The notes under the pieces: generated by a model
The model's database searches: none
Seen by the model: only the letters and a program-made list of their open reading frames with translations
Told to the model about the DNA's origin: nothing
Position numbers and translations under genes: made by a program
Part shown: positions 9,025 through 17,564 of the stretch, in pieces
Layout of the letters: every line of letters begins with the position of its first letter
How positions within the stretch are numbered: the first letter of the stretch is position 1
Source of the DNA: DASXKD01 sp963703605
Lineage (GTDB): Bacteria; Actinomycetota; Actinomycetes; Streptosporangiales; Streptosporangiaceae
DNA: 64,000 nucleotides
Direction of reading: 5' to 3'
NCBI GenBank assembly: GCA_963703605.1
Contig: CAVPFC010000053.1
Coordinates: forward strand, 180,631-244,630

Positions 9025-9768
9025 ATGAACCTCCAACCGAACATCGTTCTCGTCCACGGCGCATTTGCTGATGGCTCCAGCTGGAGCGGCGTCATCGAGC
9101 GCCTCCAGGCCGACGGCTACCACGTTGCGGCTCCCCAGTTTCCGATGACCGCGCTAGCCGATGACGTCGCCCGGCTGCGGCAGGTGCTGGACCTGCAGGA
9201 CGGCATCACCGTCGTCGCCGGGCACTCCTACGGCGGCCAGATCATGTCGGCTCTGGGCACGGAGGCGCCGAACGTCGCTGCCCTGGTCTATATCGCCGCG
9301 TTCGGCCTTGATCAGGGTGAATCGCTGGGCGCGCTGCTGTCGCAGGGGCCGGTGACGCCGGCGCTGGCGCACCTGTTCACCGACAAGCAGGGCTTCGGCT
9401 GGCTGCCCGAGGACGACTTCGTCGATCACTTCGCCGCTGACGTCGGCCCGGTCAAGGCACGGGTGATGTACGCCGTGCAGCAGGCCCTGGCAATGTCCGC
9501 CTTCGCGGACCTGATGGACGTCCCGGCGTGGAAGACGCTGCCGTCCTGGTACCTGGTCGCCGGCGACGACCAGGCGTTGCCGCCTGCCGCCCAGCGCCAG
9601 TTCGCCAGCCGCATGGGCGCCGTCACCATCGAGATCTCATCCAGCCACGTCGCGATGGTCTCCCACCCCGACGAGGTGGCGCAGCTCATCGAGACGGCGG
9701 CCGAAGCGGTGCTGGCTACAAGCAAGACCGGCTCACCGGCTCACGACATGACGATTCCGTCAAGCTGA
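9025..9768 (+). CDS. Alpha/beta hydrolase, operon with SDR and VOC genes
   Basis: A 247-residue alpha/beta hydrolase. It opens with NIVLVHGAFADGSSW, the nucleophile elbow is GHSYGG (Ser68), acid Asp180/181 is in VAGDDQALPP and the base is His207 in SSSHVAMVSHP. The pattern is that of the EstC/salicylate-esterase-like group of soil bacteria. ATG 9025 follows GGAAGGAAG. It is followed after ten bases by an SDR and then a VOC protein, so the three are probably co-transcribed and act on one small-molecule route, perhaps controlled by the divergent LAL regulator. The substrate is unknown. Confidence 0.88.
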   Translation: MNLQPNIVLVHGAFADGSSWSGVIERLQADGYHVAAPQFPMTALADDVARLRQVLDLQDGITVVAGHSYGGQIMSALGTEAPNVAALVYIAAFGLDQGESLGALLSQGPVTPALAHLFTDKQGFGWLPEDDFVDHFAADVGPVKARVMYAVQQALAMSAFADLMDVPAWKTLPSWYLVAGDDQALPPAAQRQFASRMGAVTIEISSSHVAMVSHPDEVAQLIETAAEAVLATSKTGSPAHDMTIPSS

Positions 9769-9778
9769 AAGACAGAAC

Positions 9779-10513
9779 ATGAACGAGCATCGAGACCTCG
9801 AAGGCCTGAGCGCACTGGTCACTGGTGCAACCTCAGGCATCGGCCGGGCAGCGGCCGAGTACCTGGCCCGGAACGGCGCCGAGCTGATCGTGCACGGTCG
9901 CGACGCCGCCCGCGGCTCCACCGTGGTCGACACGATCACCGCGGACGGCGGAAAGGCCCGCTTCGTCGCAGCCGACCTCAGCGACCCCAGCCAGCTGGAC
10001 GACCTGGCCCTGCAGGCCGGCCCCGTCGACGTGCTGGTCAATAACGCCGGGTTCTCCTGGTTCGGGCCGACCGTGGACCTCGACGTGGCTACCTTCGACC
10101 GGCTCTTCGCCGCCAACGTCCGGGCCGTGTACTTCCTGGTCGCCGCGCTGGCCCCGAAGATGGCCGCCAAGGGCAGCGGCAGCGTCATCAACACCGCGAG
10201 CATGGCCGGCCAGATCGGCCTGGCCGGCGCCGCCGCCTACAGCGCCACCAAAGCCAGCCTGGTGGCGATGACCCGGTCCTGGGCAGCCGAGTTCAGCCCC
10301 GCAGGAGTCCGCGTCAACGCCGTCGCTGCCGGGCCAGTCCTTACCGCCGGCGCCGCGCCCGACCGCATCGAGGCCCTCGGCGCCACCACCCTGCTGTCCC
10401 GTGCCGCCCAGCCCAGCGAGATCGCCGAGGTCATCACCTTCCTCGCCTCCCCCAGGGCCAGCTATGTCACCGGCGCCGTGTTCGCCGCCGACGGCGGCCG
10501 CACCGCCATCTAG
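9779..10513 (+). CDS. SDR-family NAD(P)-dependent oxidoreductase
   Basis: A 244-residue classical short-chain dehydrogenase. The TGATSGIG nucleotide motif is at 15-22, NNAG at 88-91, and the catalytic Ser141, Tyr154 and Lys158 are in YSATK. The C-terminal GGRTAI end is usual for the family. It starts ten bases after the hydrolase stop, with AAAGACAGAAC upstream rather than a strong SD, suggesting translational coupling. It probably reduces or oxidises a carbonyl or alcohol in the same pathway as its neighbours. The 3-ketoacyl-reductase-like motif set does not define the substrate. Confidence 0.9.
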   Translation: MNEHRDLEGLSALVTGATSGIGRAAAEYLARNGAELIVHGRDAARGSTVVDTITADGGKARFVAADLSDPSQLDDLALQAGPVDVLVNNAGFSWFGPTVDLDVATFDRLFAANVRAVYFLVAALAPKMAAKGSGSVINTASMAGQIGLAGAAAYSATKASLVAMTRSWAAEFSPAGVRVNAVAAGPVLTAGAAPDRIEALGATTLLSRAAQPSEIAEVITFLASPRASYVTGAVFAADGGRTAI

Positions 10514-10545
10514 CCGCACGACGCGGCAGACAAGGAGAAGAAACC

Positions 10546-10896
10546 ATGGCCCCCAGCCTGCTCGCCATCAGCGTCGACGGCTCCGACATAACCCGGCTCG
10601 CCGAGTTCTGGGCCAACGTGCTCGGCCGGCCCGTCAGCCCCGGCGCCACCGCCAGCTTCGCCGCCATCGACACCGGCAGCGGACTGCGGCTCATGTTCCA
10701 CCAGGTCCCCGAGGGCAAGACCGTCAAGAACCGGGTCCACCCCGACCTCGCCGCCGCCGACTACGAACTCGAAACAGGCCGGCTGATCAAACTAGGCGCC
10801 GTCAAGCTGAACGATTACGAGCAAGGCAGCACCCGGTGGACGACCTTCGCGGACCCCGAGGGCAACGAATTCGACCTCGTCGCCACCACATCCTGA
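10546..10896 (+). CDS. VOC-family (glyoxalase-like) protein
   Basis: A 116-residue single vicinal-oxygen-chelate module: LLAISVDGSDITRLAEFWA at the start, GLRLMFHQVPEGK and VHPDLAA in the middle, and the closing FADPEGNEFDLV typical of Glyoxalase_6-type actinobacterial proteins. The SD AAGGAGAAGAAACC precedes ATG 10546. It is third in the hydrolase-SDR-VOC run, 32 bases after the SDR stop. Members bind or modify small ligands, sometimes conferring resistance, and no enzyme activity can be assigned here. Confidence 0.85.
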   Translation: MAPSLLAISVDGSDITRLAEFWANVLGRPVSPGATASFAAIDTGSGLRLMFHQVPEGKTVKNRVHPDLAAADYELETGRLIKLGAVKLNDYEQGSTRWTTFADPEGNEFDLVATTS

Positions 10897-10963
10897 ACCA
10901 CCGCGCCCGCCGGCTTGGCGCGGCCTCTGCGAACCGCTTGATCGAGCGTCTAGGGAGGACGTC

Positions 10964-11437
10964 ATGCGAGATCTCCGTGCACCGCAATCCTGTCAGCCAC
11001 CGCCGACTCCAGCCATCGTGGCGGACGTGATGCGCCCGCAAGTGACGACAGTAGAGGCAGGCGCCCACGTGGCCGCGGCCGCCTACCTGATGAACCACGC
11101 GGGCGCGACCGCTCTCATGATCCGGGACGGGCGCACCGATCAGCCGATCGGCATCATCACGCAGGCTGACATCGCCCGTGCGATCGCACGAGGAAAAGAC
11201 ACAAACAGTGCCCGGGTTCATGACGTGATGACCACCCGCCCGGCCGTCATCAGCACCACGACGAGCGTGGGTGAGGCGGCCCAAGTCATGGCAATCGGCC
11301 GTTTCCGCCACCTGCCGGTCGTCGCTGGCGACAGCGCCCTGGTCGGCATCGTCGACCTCACCGACGTCTGCCGTGCGCTGACCGACCCCGAAGTCGTCTC
11401 CCCGCTGCACATGGCCGGCGCGGCAGAGCCGGGTTAG
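10964..11437 (+). CDS. Tandem CBS-domain protein
   Basis: A 157-residue protein with two CBS domains: VADVMRPQVTTVEAGAHVAA to IGIITQADIARAIARG, then VHDVMTTRPAVISTTTSVGE to LVGIVDLTDVCRAL. The paired domains form a Bateman module that binds adenine nucleotides. Stand-alone versions in actinomycetes are stress- or energy-responsive regulators of unknown partners. The SD GGGAGGACGTC precedes ATG 10964. It lies 67 bases after the VOC gene and may be separately transcribed. Confidence 0.88.
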   Translation: MRDLRAPQSCQPPPTPAIVADVMRPQVTTVEAGAHVAAAAYLMNHAGATALMIRDGRTDQPIGIITQADIARAIARGKDTNSARVHDVMTTRPAVISTTTSVGEAAQVMAIGRFRHLPVVAGDSALVGIVDLTDVCRALTDPEVVSPLHMAGAAEPG

Positions 11438-11469
11438 TCCTCCACCTCGCCAGGAAGGAGAACAGGTTC

Positions 11470-11634
11470 ATGGCCGCCGTCTCCACCGCTCCGGCGGAGT
11501 TCGCCGAATCGCACGGCGACACGCCGCGGTGTAGCGGACGCCCGCAAAGGGACGGACTGACGCTGCTGCTGGCCTCGATCATCGTCTCGTTCCTCGCCGC
11601 CTCCAGCGCCCCGGACCGGGCGGTCGTTCGGTGA
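11470..11634 (+). pseudogene. N-terminal stub of an MFS transporter
   Basis: ATG 11470 follows AGGAAGGAGAACAGGTTC, a good SD, and encodes 54 residues ending at TGA 11632. Residues 28-45 (GLTLLLASIIVSFLAASSAP) match the first transmembrane helix of actinobacterial MFS permeases, which normally continue with a TPLY motif. Here the frame breaks into DRAVVR and stops, and no second helix follows in any frame. I read this as the 5' remnant of a deleted transporter, downstream of the CBS gene. A true 54-residue membrane peptide is the alternative. Confidence 0.5.
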
Positions 11635-11853
11635 CCATCCGTAGGACGGGGACATCGTCCCGAACGGTTCACAGTTGACTGCGTACTGGATGATGCTCCA
11701 CGCACTCGTCCGCCGTCGTCTGGCGTCATAACAGCGGTGTTGGCAGCAGTTGTCGCTGCCTGGCGTTTCTCTTCAGGGTGTCTCACGTGGCCCGGGATAC
11801 GGCCTTGGGTGACCGGGGAGGCGTAACCACGGCCCGGGGCCTAAAATGCGGCG

Positions 11854-12579
11854 GTGACCGTGACGGAGTGGGCGACGATCGCGTCGCTGGCGACCGCCGT
11901 GGGTACTTTGGTGCTCGCGGTAGCGACCTTTGCGTCCGTCCGCTCGTCGAACTACTCGGCGCGCGCTGCGGACCAAGCTGCTCGTATCGCCGAACAGTCC
12001 GCCCGCATCGCCGAGCGTTCGCTGATGGCGGCAGAGCGCCCGCTGCTGATGAGCTCGCGGTTGCAGGACCCGGAGCAGAAGATTCAGTTCCTGGAAGCCA
12101 AGTTCTTGAGAGTCGCGGGCGGTGCCGCAACTTTGGAGGCCGCTGACGGCGTGGTGTACATGGTCATCTCGGTCCGGAACGTCGGCACCGGGCTCGCCGT
12201 GATGCACGGCTGGCACGTCCAGGTGACCGGGCAGCCACAGCTGACCCATCCGCCACTTGAGGATTTCACCACCCAGACCCGTGACATTTACGTGGCACCC
12301 GGCGACGTCGGATTCTGGCAGGGAGCGTTGCGCGATCCGGCCACAGAGCAGTTCAAGGCCGTCGCCGCCGCCGTCGAGGCTGGCGACCCGATGATGCTCA
12401 GCGTCCTGTACGGCGACTGGGAGGGCGGCCAGCGAGTGATCAGCCAGTTCGCGCTGCGGCACGTGAACGACAGGTGGCTGACGTCAACGGGCAGGCACTT
12501 CAACGTCGACCGCCCCGACCCGCGCGAGCGCGGGCCAGGGACATCACCGGCGATGCCGGAGCAGGATTCGGATCTGTGA
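11854..12579 (+). CDS. Membrane-anchored hypothetical protein
   Basis: A 241-residue protein from GTG 11854. Residues 4-27 (TEWATIASLATAVGTLVLAVATF) are a transmembrane helix, followed by a short charged helical stretch (ARAADQAARIAEQSARIAERS) and a C-terminal beta-rich domain (VVYMVISVRNVGTGLAVMHG, MMLSVLYGDWEGGQRVISQF). The architecture recurs in actinomycetes without an assigned function. The coding signal is strong. The final ~25 residues are Pro/Arg-rich and could be disordered. Confidence 0.75.
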   Translation: MTVTEWATIASLATAVGTLVLAVATFASVRSSNYSARAADQAARIAEQSARIAERSLMAAERPLLMSSRLQDPEQKIQFLEAKFLRVAGGAATLEAADGVVYMVISVRNVGTGLAVMHGWHVQVTGQPQLTHPPLEDFTTQTRDIYVAPGDVGFWQGALRDPATEQFKAVAAAVEAGDPMMLSVLYGDWEGGQRVISQFALRHVNDRWLTSTGRHFNVDRPDPRERGPGTSPAMPEQDSDL

Positions 12580-12580
12580 G

Positions 12581-12823
12581 CTACTTCGCAGGATCGCTTG
12601 TGGCCGACGCGAGCTCGCCCATGACCGGCCAGTTGGTCAGTTCCCAGCCGCCGCGCACGAACCCGCGAAGGGCGATCGCTTCCGTGGACGGCACCAGTGG
12701 CAGGATCTCGCTCACAGTAGCCGATGTGAGCGAGTTCCGTCTGCAGATTCTTATGCAGAGGTCAGCATCTTCATTCGTGATCAGCAATGCCGCGAGAGAT
12801 ATGTGGCTGAGCATTGGCACCAC
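12581..12823 (-). CDS. Short hypothetical or gene remnant
   Basis: An 80-residue frame on the minus strand. Its second half (LPLVPSTEAIALRGFVRGGW, then ELTNWPVMGELASA) has high third-position GC and reads like real protein, while the first half is poor in GC3. It may be the 3' remnant of a larger gene. No domain is recognised. About 195 bases without any supported gene follow to the esterase stop at 13019. Confidence 0.3.
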   Translation of the reverse strand: MVPMLSHISLAALLITNEDADLCIRICRRNSLTSATVSEILPLVPSTEAIALRGFVRGGWELTNWPVMGELASATSDPAK

Positions 12824-13018
12824 TCTCTGCGTAAGCCAGATCCCTGCCGAATATTTGTCGGGCCGATGCTTGGTACCTGGATGTTTGTATGCGCACAGAT
12901 CATCTTTTCGGCGGGCCTTTCGGCGGGCCCCTTGGGGGTGGTCGGCAAGCCCTCCGGGCGTTAGGCGGCTGAGGGGCGTATCGGGTACCGGGAAGCCTGT
13001 TGTTTGTGGGCTGTCTGG

Positions 13019-13921
13019 TTAGCGAACCCGGGCGCGCAGGAACTTTCCGATTTGCTCGGTGGCCTGGGCTGCCTCGGGGGTGCCGAGCAGGAGCTGGTAG
13101 ACGTGGGGTAGGCCCTCGCAGACCTGCAGGGTGACGTCGACCCCGGCTTGGGCTGCTGCTGCGGCCAGGCGTTCGGAATCGCTGAGCAGCAGGTCGGCCG
13201 TGCCCACCTGGATCAGCAGCGGCGGGAGCCCGGCCAGTGAGGCGAACAGCGGCGATGCGAGGGGTGTTTTCGGGTCGGCCCCGGCCAGGTAGTCGGAGGC
13301 GAACTGGCGGAGCATGGCGGGGGTGGAGATCGGATCCTGGTCGGCGCGCTCGGCCATCGAGGCCCCCGAGCTGGTCAGATCCACCGTCGGGGACATCAGT
13401 ACGGCGGCTGCGGGCAATGTTTCCCCGGCGTCACGCGTGGCCACGAGCAGGGCGACGGTGAGCCCTCCGCCGGCCGAGTCGCCAGCCACCGCTGTTGAGC
13501 TTGCGCTCAGGCCCTGGCCCGTGCGGAGCCAGCGCCATGCGGCCAGCACGTCGTCGATGGCGGCGGGGAAAGAATGCTCGGGAGCCAGCCGGTATTCGGG
13601 GAATAGCACCCGCATCCGGCTGGCCCGGCCCAGCCGGGCTGCCAGTTCGCCGTCGCTGCGAAGCGACCCGAGCTCGTAACCTCCGCCGTGCAGGAACAGC
13701 AGCACCCGGCCGGTGTCCGCTCCGGGGGCGTCCAGCCAGTGGGCTGACACGCCGTCCGCGGTTACCTCCGTCACCAGCACGTCGTCAGGTATCTGATGAA
13801 GGCGGTCCCCCGGGGTGAAGACGGCGCGGCGTTCGGTCAGCGTCAGCGGGGCCTGGCTGGCACTGGCCTTCTGCCGGTCTCTGAGGGCGTCAATTACGTC
13901 CTGCATTGCCTGGCTTGGCAT
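13019..13921 (-). CDS. Alpha/beta hydrolase, HSL/type IV esterase family
   Basis: A 300-residue esterase of the hormone-sensitive-lipase group, from ATG 13921 (AAAGGAGAGG upstream); a longer frame to 14023 lacks an SD. Diagnostic motifs are HGGGY (78-82) forming the oxyanion hole, GDSAGG with Ser149, Asp243 in GTADLLLSD and His273 in LPHVYQ. This family hydrolyses short acyl esters and related compounds in the cytoplasm. There are no operon partners on this strand. Confidence 0.9.
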   Translation of the reverse strand: MPSQAMQDVIDALRDRQKASASQAPLTLTERRAVFTPGDRLHQIPDDVLVTEVTADGVSAHWLDAPGADTGRVLLFLHGGGYELGSLRSDGELAARLGRASRMRVLFPEYRLAPEHSFPAAIDDVLAAWRWLRTGQGLSASSTAVAGDSAGGGLTVALLVATRDAGETLPAAAVLMSPTVDLTSSGASMAERADQDPISTPAMLRQFASDYLAGADPKTPLASPLFASLAGLPPLLIQVGTADLLLSDSERLAAAAAQAGVDVTLQVCEGLPHVYQLLLGTPEAAQATEQIGKFLRARVR

Positions 13922-14386
13922 GTCGGCCTCTCCTTTGGCATGGGCTGCCTGTGTGATGCGGCGTGGATGGCGCTTCGGCGGCCGGGCCAGGATGCTGGCG
14001 CTTTGGCCGATTGCTCCTGACAATCACTGCTGCGACCCCTAACGACCGCGTTGCGGCACCTTCCGCCGAGAGCTGCGGGCCAGACGACCCAACCGGCCGT
14101 ACGCCCCGGTGCGGCCCGGCATTTCATCTCAACGTACGTTCGGCCAGGCTGCAGGCACTGCGAACCGGAGAACCGGATGACCCCCCAACCTCAGCCGGCC
14201 GATCGCTGCCCCACTCGCCCCGGCGCGCCGGGCTACCCGGCACTGGCGGCCACCGTCGACGAGGCGGCCACCAAGCCGGGCCCCTATGCGCGCGGACAGC
14301 GAAGGCCTGGAGTCTCATGCAGCTTGAGCGCCAGCTCCGCCCCGAGGCGTCCTCGCGCGGCACACGCCGAGGCGGCGACGCCCTGA
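13922..14386. other. Intergenic, possibly a decayed reading frame
   Basis: About 465 bases. A frame from ATG 14177 (GGAGAACCGG upstream) runs 69 residues to 14386 and shows some GC3 bias early (PGAPGYPALAATVDEAATKP), but it dissolves into Arg/Ser/Pro-rich sequence and matches no family I recognise. It is treated here as non-coding or a remnant. Confidence 0.4.
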
Positions 14387-14908
14387 CTAGCCAGCGACGG
14401 TCTCCCCGCTCAGGAACACCTCGCTGAGCCGCCCGGTGCTGACGTCATAGACGAATCCCCTGACCGGGACCTCCGGCGAGATCCATGGATGTGACCTGGC
14501 CTTCTGGATCTGCTCCTTGGTGTTCGCCTCGGCGTCGGTGAAGCTGTAGAACTTGGCCGGCGCAATTGGTGCCTGCCCTGTCTCCTTGCGGAGCCGATCC
14601 TCCATCTCGCTGTCGGTGAACCTGAGCATCCCGCAGTCGGTGTGATTGATGATCATTATCTCTCTGGTGCCCAGCAGCCTGGTCGAGAGAACCAGCGACC
14701 GGACCGCGTCGTCGTCGATCACGGTGCCGAAGTTCCTGATCATGTCGACATCGGCAGCGGCGAGACCCAGCATCTGCTCGATGCTGGTGAGCCGGGGATC
14801 CGCACAAGTGACGATCGCGATCTTGGGCGCCGGCGGCCCCCCGCGGCCGGGATCGTAGTCGTTGGCGATGGTTGCATTGGCGCTCAGCGCCTCGTCAATG
14901 AGACTCAT
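14387..14908 (-). CDS. Beta-class carbonic anhydrase (mycobacterial Rv1284-like)
   Basis: A 173-residue zinc enzyme interconverting CO2 and bicarbonate. The metal ligands fit the beta class: Cys35 in VTCADPRL with the Asp37/Arg39 dyad, His89 and Cys92 in INHTDCGM. The length and the motif LGLAAADVDMIRNFGT match the short actinobacterial subgroup. ATG 14908 follows GGAGAAGGAGAAAGGTC. It is transcribed away from the hydrolase at 15026-15730, with 117 bases between them, so they may share a promoter. Confidence 0.92.
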   Translation of the reverse strand: MSLIDEALSANATIANDYDPGRGGPPAPKIAIVTCADPRLTSIEQMLGLAAADVDMIRNFGTVIDDDAVRSLVLSTRLLGTREIMIINHTDCGMLRFTDSEMEDRLRKETGQAPIAPAKFYSFTDAEANTKEQIQKARSHPWISPEVPVRGFVYDVSTGRLSEVFLSGETVAG

Positions 14909-14925
14909 GACCTTTCTCCTTCTCC

Positions 14926-15048
14926 ATGGCCCGGCTGGCCGGCCTGCGGCTGCGGGAGCGCCACCAGGACTGGGACCGCGGCCCGTTCACCGGGGAGAGC
15001 CAGGACCACATCTCGGTCTACGAGGTCACCGCAGCGCCTGCCGGATGA
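14926..15048 (+). pseudogene. C-terminal scrap of a SAM-dependent methyltransferase
   Basis: Forty residues on the plus strand, MARLAGLRLRERHQDWDRGP and then FTGESQDHISVYEVTAAPAG. These resemble the last ~35 residues of actinobacterial class I methyltransferases (RLAGL.LR.R..DW.R.PFT..S..H.SVYE). Nothing matching the catalytic part precedes it, and its 3' end overlaps the stop region of the minus-strand hydrolase by about 20 bases. It looks like a relic left by deletion. Confidence 0.5.
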
Positions 15049-15730
15049 ACGTGGCCACGGCGACCGGCTTCGCGATGAACGCGGTGTGCGAGCCGTCAAT
15101 GGTGTCGGTCGTGGCGCCCATCCGCTGCGCCATGAACCGTTCCGCGTCCGGCGAGATCGCGTTGTCGTGCTCGGAGACCAAGAACCAGGACGGCTTGCTC
15201 TTCCAGCCCGCCGCGGTGGCGTTCTCGTTGAGCGCCGCGACCGCGAGCGGGCGCTGAGTCGCGAACATGACATCGGCCATGTCCACCGGCACGTCGGCGC
15301 AGAACGTCTCCCGGAACCCGTCCTTCTGGACATACAGGTCGGGACCGCCCGCGGCGCCGGGCGCGTCGTAGGGGGTCGGAGCGGCCGTCTTGGCGAGCAG
15401 GGGCGGCGGGAACGGCTGCTGCACGCTCGCGCAGCTCTCGCCCACCTCCAGCCCGAACGCCGCGAGAAAGACCAGGCCGGTCACGTTCTCCAGGCCGGCC
15501 GACGCCTGGCCGATCACGGCGCCTCCGTAGGAATGCCCGACCAGCACGACCGGGCCGTCGATGGCCTTGACCACGTCGCTGACGACGCTGGCGTCGAAGG
15601 CGACGCCTCGCAACGGGTTCGGCGGAGCGAGCGCCGTGTGGCCGGCGCTCTCCAGCTCGCGGATCACTCCCGCGAACCCGGACGCGTCAGCGAAGGCGCC
15701 GTGGACGAGGACGACGGTGGGGCCAGGCAT
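15026..15730 (-). CDS. Alpha/beta hydrolase
   Basis: A 234-residue hydrolase from ATG 15730, with GAGGAGAACCCC immediately upstream; the open frame to 15883 is not needed. It carries VVLVHGAFADASGFAGV, a GHSYGG nucleophile elbow (Ser68), an acid in SEHDNAISP and His in GSHTAF. It is in the same EstC-like group as the protein at 9025-9768 and is clearly paralogous in layout. It lies upstream of the carbonic anhydrase gene. The substrate is unknown. Confidence 0.88.
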   Translation of the reverse strand: MPGPTVVLVHGAFADASGFAGVIRELESAGHTALAPPNPLRGVAFDASVVSDVVKAIDGPVVLVGHSYGGAVIGQASAGLENVTGLVFLAAFGLEVGESCASVQQPFPPPLLAKTAAPTPYDAPGAAGGPDLYVQKDGFRETFCADVPVDMADVMFATQRPLAVAALNENATAAGWKSKPSWFLVSEHDNAISPDAERFMAQRMGATTDTIDGSHTAFIAKPVAVATFIRQALR

Positions 15731-16404
15731 GGGGTTCTCCTCGGGGTTGGAGAGGTGACCCCACGACGCTACGTCACCGGACCCGAGCGGGCCGGCCCAG
15801 GGGTGCGCTGGCCCGGGCGTGGGGGTAGTTACCGGCATGGAGGGGCCCCGGGGGCGGTGGCTGCTGCAGGAGGCAGTCGCCATCGTCCGAGATCAGCGCG
15901 GTACCTCGACGCCCGGAGCGCTAGGCATAACACCGCGAAGACTGCAATTTCGAGCCAAGTGCGGAGGCGAACCGGTGCCGTCTGTGCGCTGTCTCCGTTC
16001 ACCGCCAGGCGAGCCCGGCACCGGCATCGGGCACTGCGTCTCACGGTCATCACGGCAGCTCCTGCGGGGCCATCACGCCCGGCGTGATCGGGTCGGAAAT
16101 ACCGTTAGATCCAGAGTCGCGAGTCCTGCGCTGGAGCATCAGGCGGCCAGCTGCTGACCGATACGGATCAGGCCGTTCGGCGCGTCCGCCGTGACCAGGC
16201 AGTCGACATGGACCAGCGCGCAGATAAGGCGGGTCGGCGCGCAGTTATCAAGAGCTCCCCCACACCGTTGGCGATCCCCGCCACGGCCGAGCAGGCAGCG
16301 GCCAGGCCCGTATGTTTATGCATTGCCAGCGCTGGGCCTGATCGCCCATAGCCGCGATGAGGGACGTCGAATCGGTGGGCTATCTCGGCTGGGCGCCGCG
16401 GGTG
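15731..16404. other. Intergenic, no gene supported
   Basis: About 670 bases. Several overlapping frames cross it on both strands but are Arg/Pro-rich and lack domains, and GC3 does not favour any of them. It separates the promoter of the hydrolase from the 3' end of the membrane-protein gene at 16405. Confidence 0.5.
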
Positions 16405-17526
16405 TTAGTTCCCGGCTCCGGCGGGCTTGGGGCCGGTGGACCGCAGGGTGCCGATCTTGCTGAGCAGGCCGAACCAGAACTGGGCGCCAGGGACGATCGC
16501 GATGATCATGATGAGGAAGCCTGCGAGCACCAGCACGAGCTGCCAGAACGAGTGACCGTGCCGACTGAATAGCCCGCGCTGGTCCATCCAGTTGCACTTC
16601 GCTGCAGGAGTCACGCAGTCCCGGACCGTGCCCCATCCGATGGGCAGGCCCGCCGTGGCCGCGGCCGAGAGTTGCGCTTGGAGCTTTGCCAGGCAGTCCT
16701 GCGTGTTCTCGCCTGCGGGACAGTTAGTGCCTTTAGACGCTACCGCGCTGATGGCGGTGCTGACGGTGCTATTGGTGTACAGGGTGCGCCCGATGGTGAG
16801 CGCGTTGATGTTGAGCAGGACGATCAGGATTGCCCCGGCGGCGAGTGTGATTTTGGCGGCGTTCAGCTTGTACCAGCCCGAGACGCGGTCCATGTGATCG
16901 TCGTACCAGTGCTCCACCGCGGTGCGGAACCGGCTGACGTCACCCTCGGCGTTCTTGATGAGGGCCTGCAAGGATGATTTGAGCGGCATCTCTGCGGGAA
17001 GCCGGTTAACGTTTTGCGCGATGGTGTCCATCGTGGTCTGCCCAGCTGCATTGGGCACCAGGAGGTCGATGACTGCTTCGGCGAAGGATTCCCCCGGAAT
17101 GTAGGCGGGCAGGCTCCTGCGCTGGGTCCATAGCCTTCCCGCGCCCGGAGTTGGTGTCATCTTGGGCAGACGGCCGGGCCGCCTGGCCGGGCCGAGGGTG
17201 AGTTTGCGGCTGGACATCTGGCCTGTCACACCCTGATTGCTCAGGATCGGGCCGCCAAGCAGCGCCGCGGTCGCCGACGGCGACTGGGCAGGTGGCGGGC
17301 TGCCCCGCATCAGGTTCTGCATGTTCTGGTAGTCCGTGCCGACCTTGCTGAGGTCGGTGTCCTCTGCGCTGGTGTCGACGAGCTCGCGGAGCCCAGTCAG
17401 CAAGTACGCACCACGCAGCCCGACGAGCCGCGCGATCGCCTCGGTGAATACCGAGGCGAGGGCCGCGGTGATGCCGAACACAAATATGATCCCAATGGCT
17501 AGGTCAATAAGCCCTGAACTGGGCAC
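16405..17526 (-). CDS. Membrane protein, three predicted helices
   Basis: A 373-residue protein from GTG 17526 (AGGGGG nine bases upstream). Helix 1 is at the N-terminus (LIDLAIGIIFVFGITAALAS), followed by a large soluble segment with the conserved stretch VEHWYDDHMDRVSGWYK. Two further helices follow (ITLAAGAILIVLLNINALTI and FWQLVLVLAGFLIMIIAIVP). The WYDDxMDRVSGWYK motif recurs in otherwise uncharacterised bacterial membrane proteins. It lies 38 bases downstream of the phosphoesterase gene on the same strand, so they are probably co-transcribed. Confidence 0.75.
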   Translation of the reverse strand: MPSSGLIDLAIGIIFVFGITAALASVFTEAIARLVGLRGAYLLTGLRELVDTSAEDTDLSKVGTDYQNMQNLMRGSPPPAQSPSATAALLGGPILSNQGVTGQMSSRKLTLGPARRPGRLPKMTPTPGAGRLWTQRRSLPAYIPGESFAEAVIDLLVPNAAGQTTMDTIAQNVNRLPAEMPLKSSLQALIKNAEGDVSRFRTAVEHWYDDHMDRVSGWYKLNAAKITLAAGAILIVLLNINALTIGRTLYTNSTVSTAISAVASKGTNCPAGENTQDCLAKLQAQLSAAATAGLPIGWGTVRDCVTPAAKCNWMDQRGLFSRHGHSFWQLVLVLAGFLIMIIAIVPGAQFWFGLLSKIGTLRSTGPKPAGAGN

Positions 17527-17564
17527 TGCCAACCCCCTGTTGAGCTGAGCATGACGGCTGTTCG

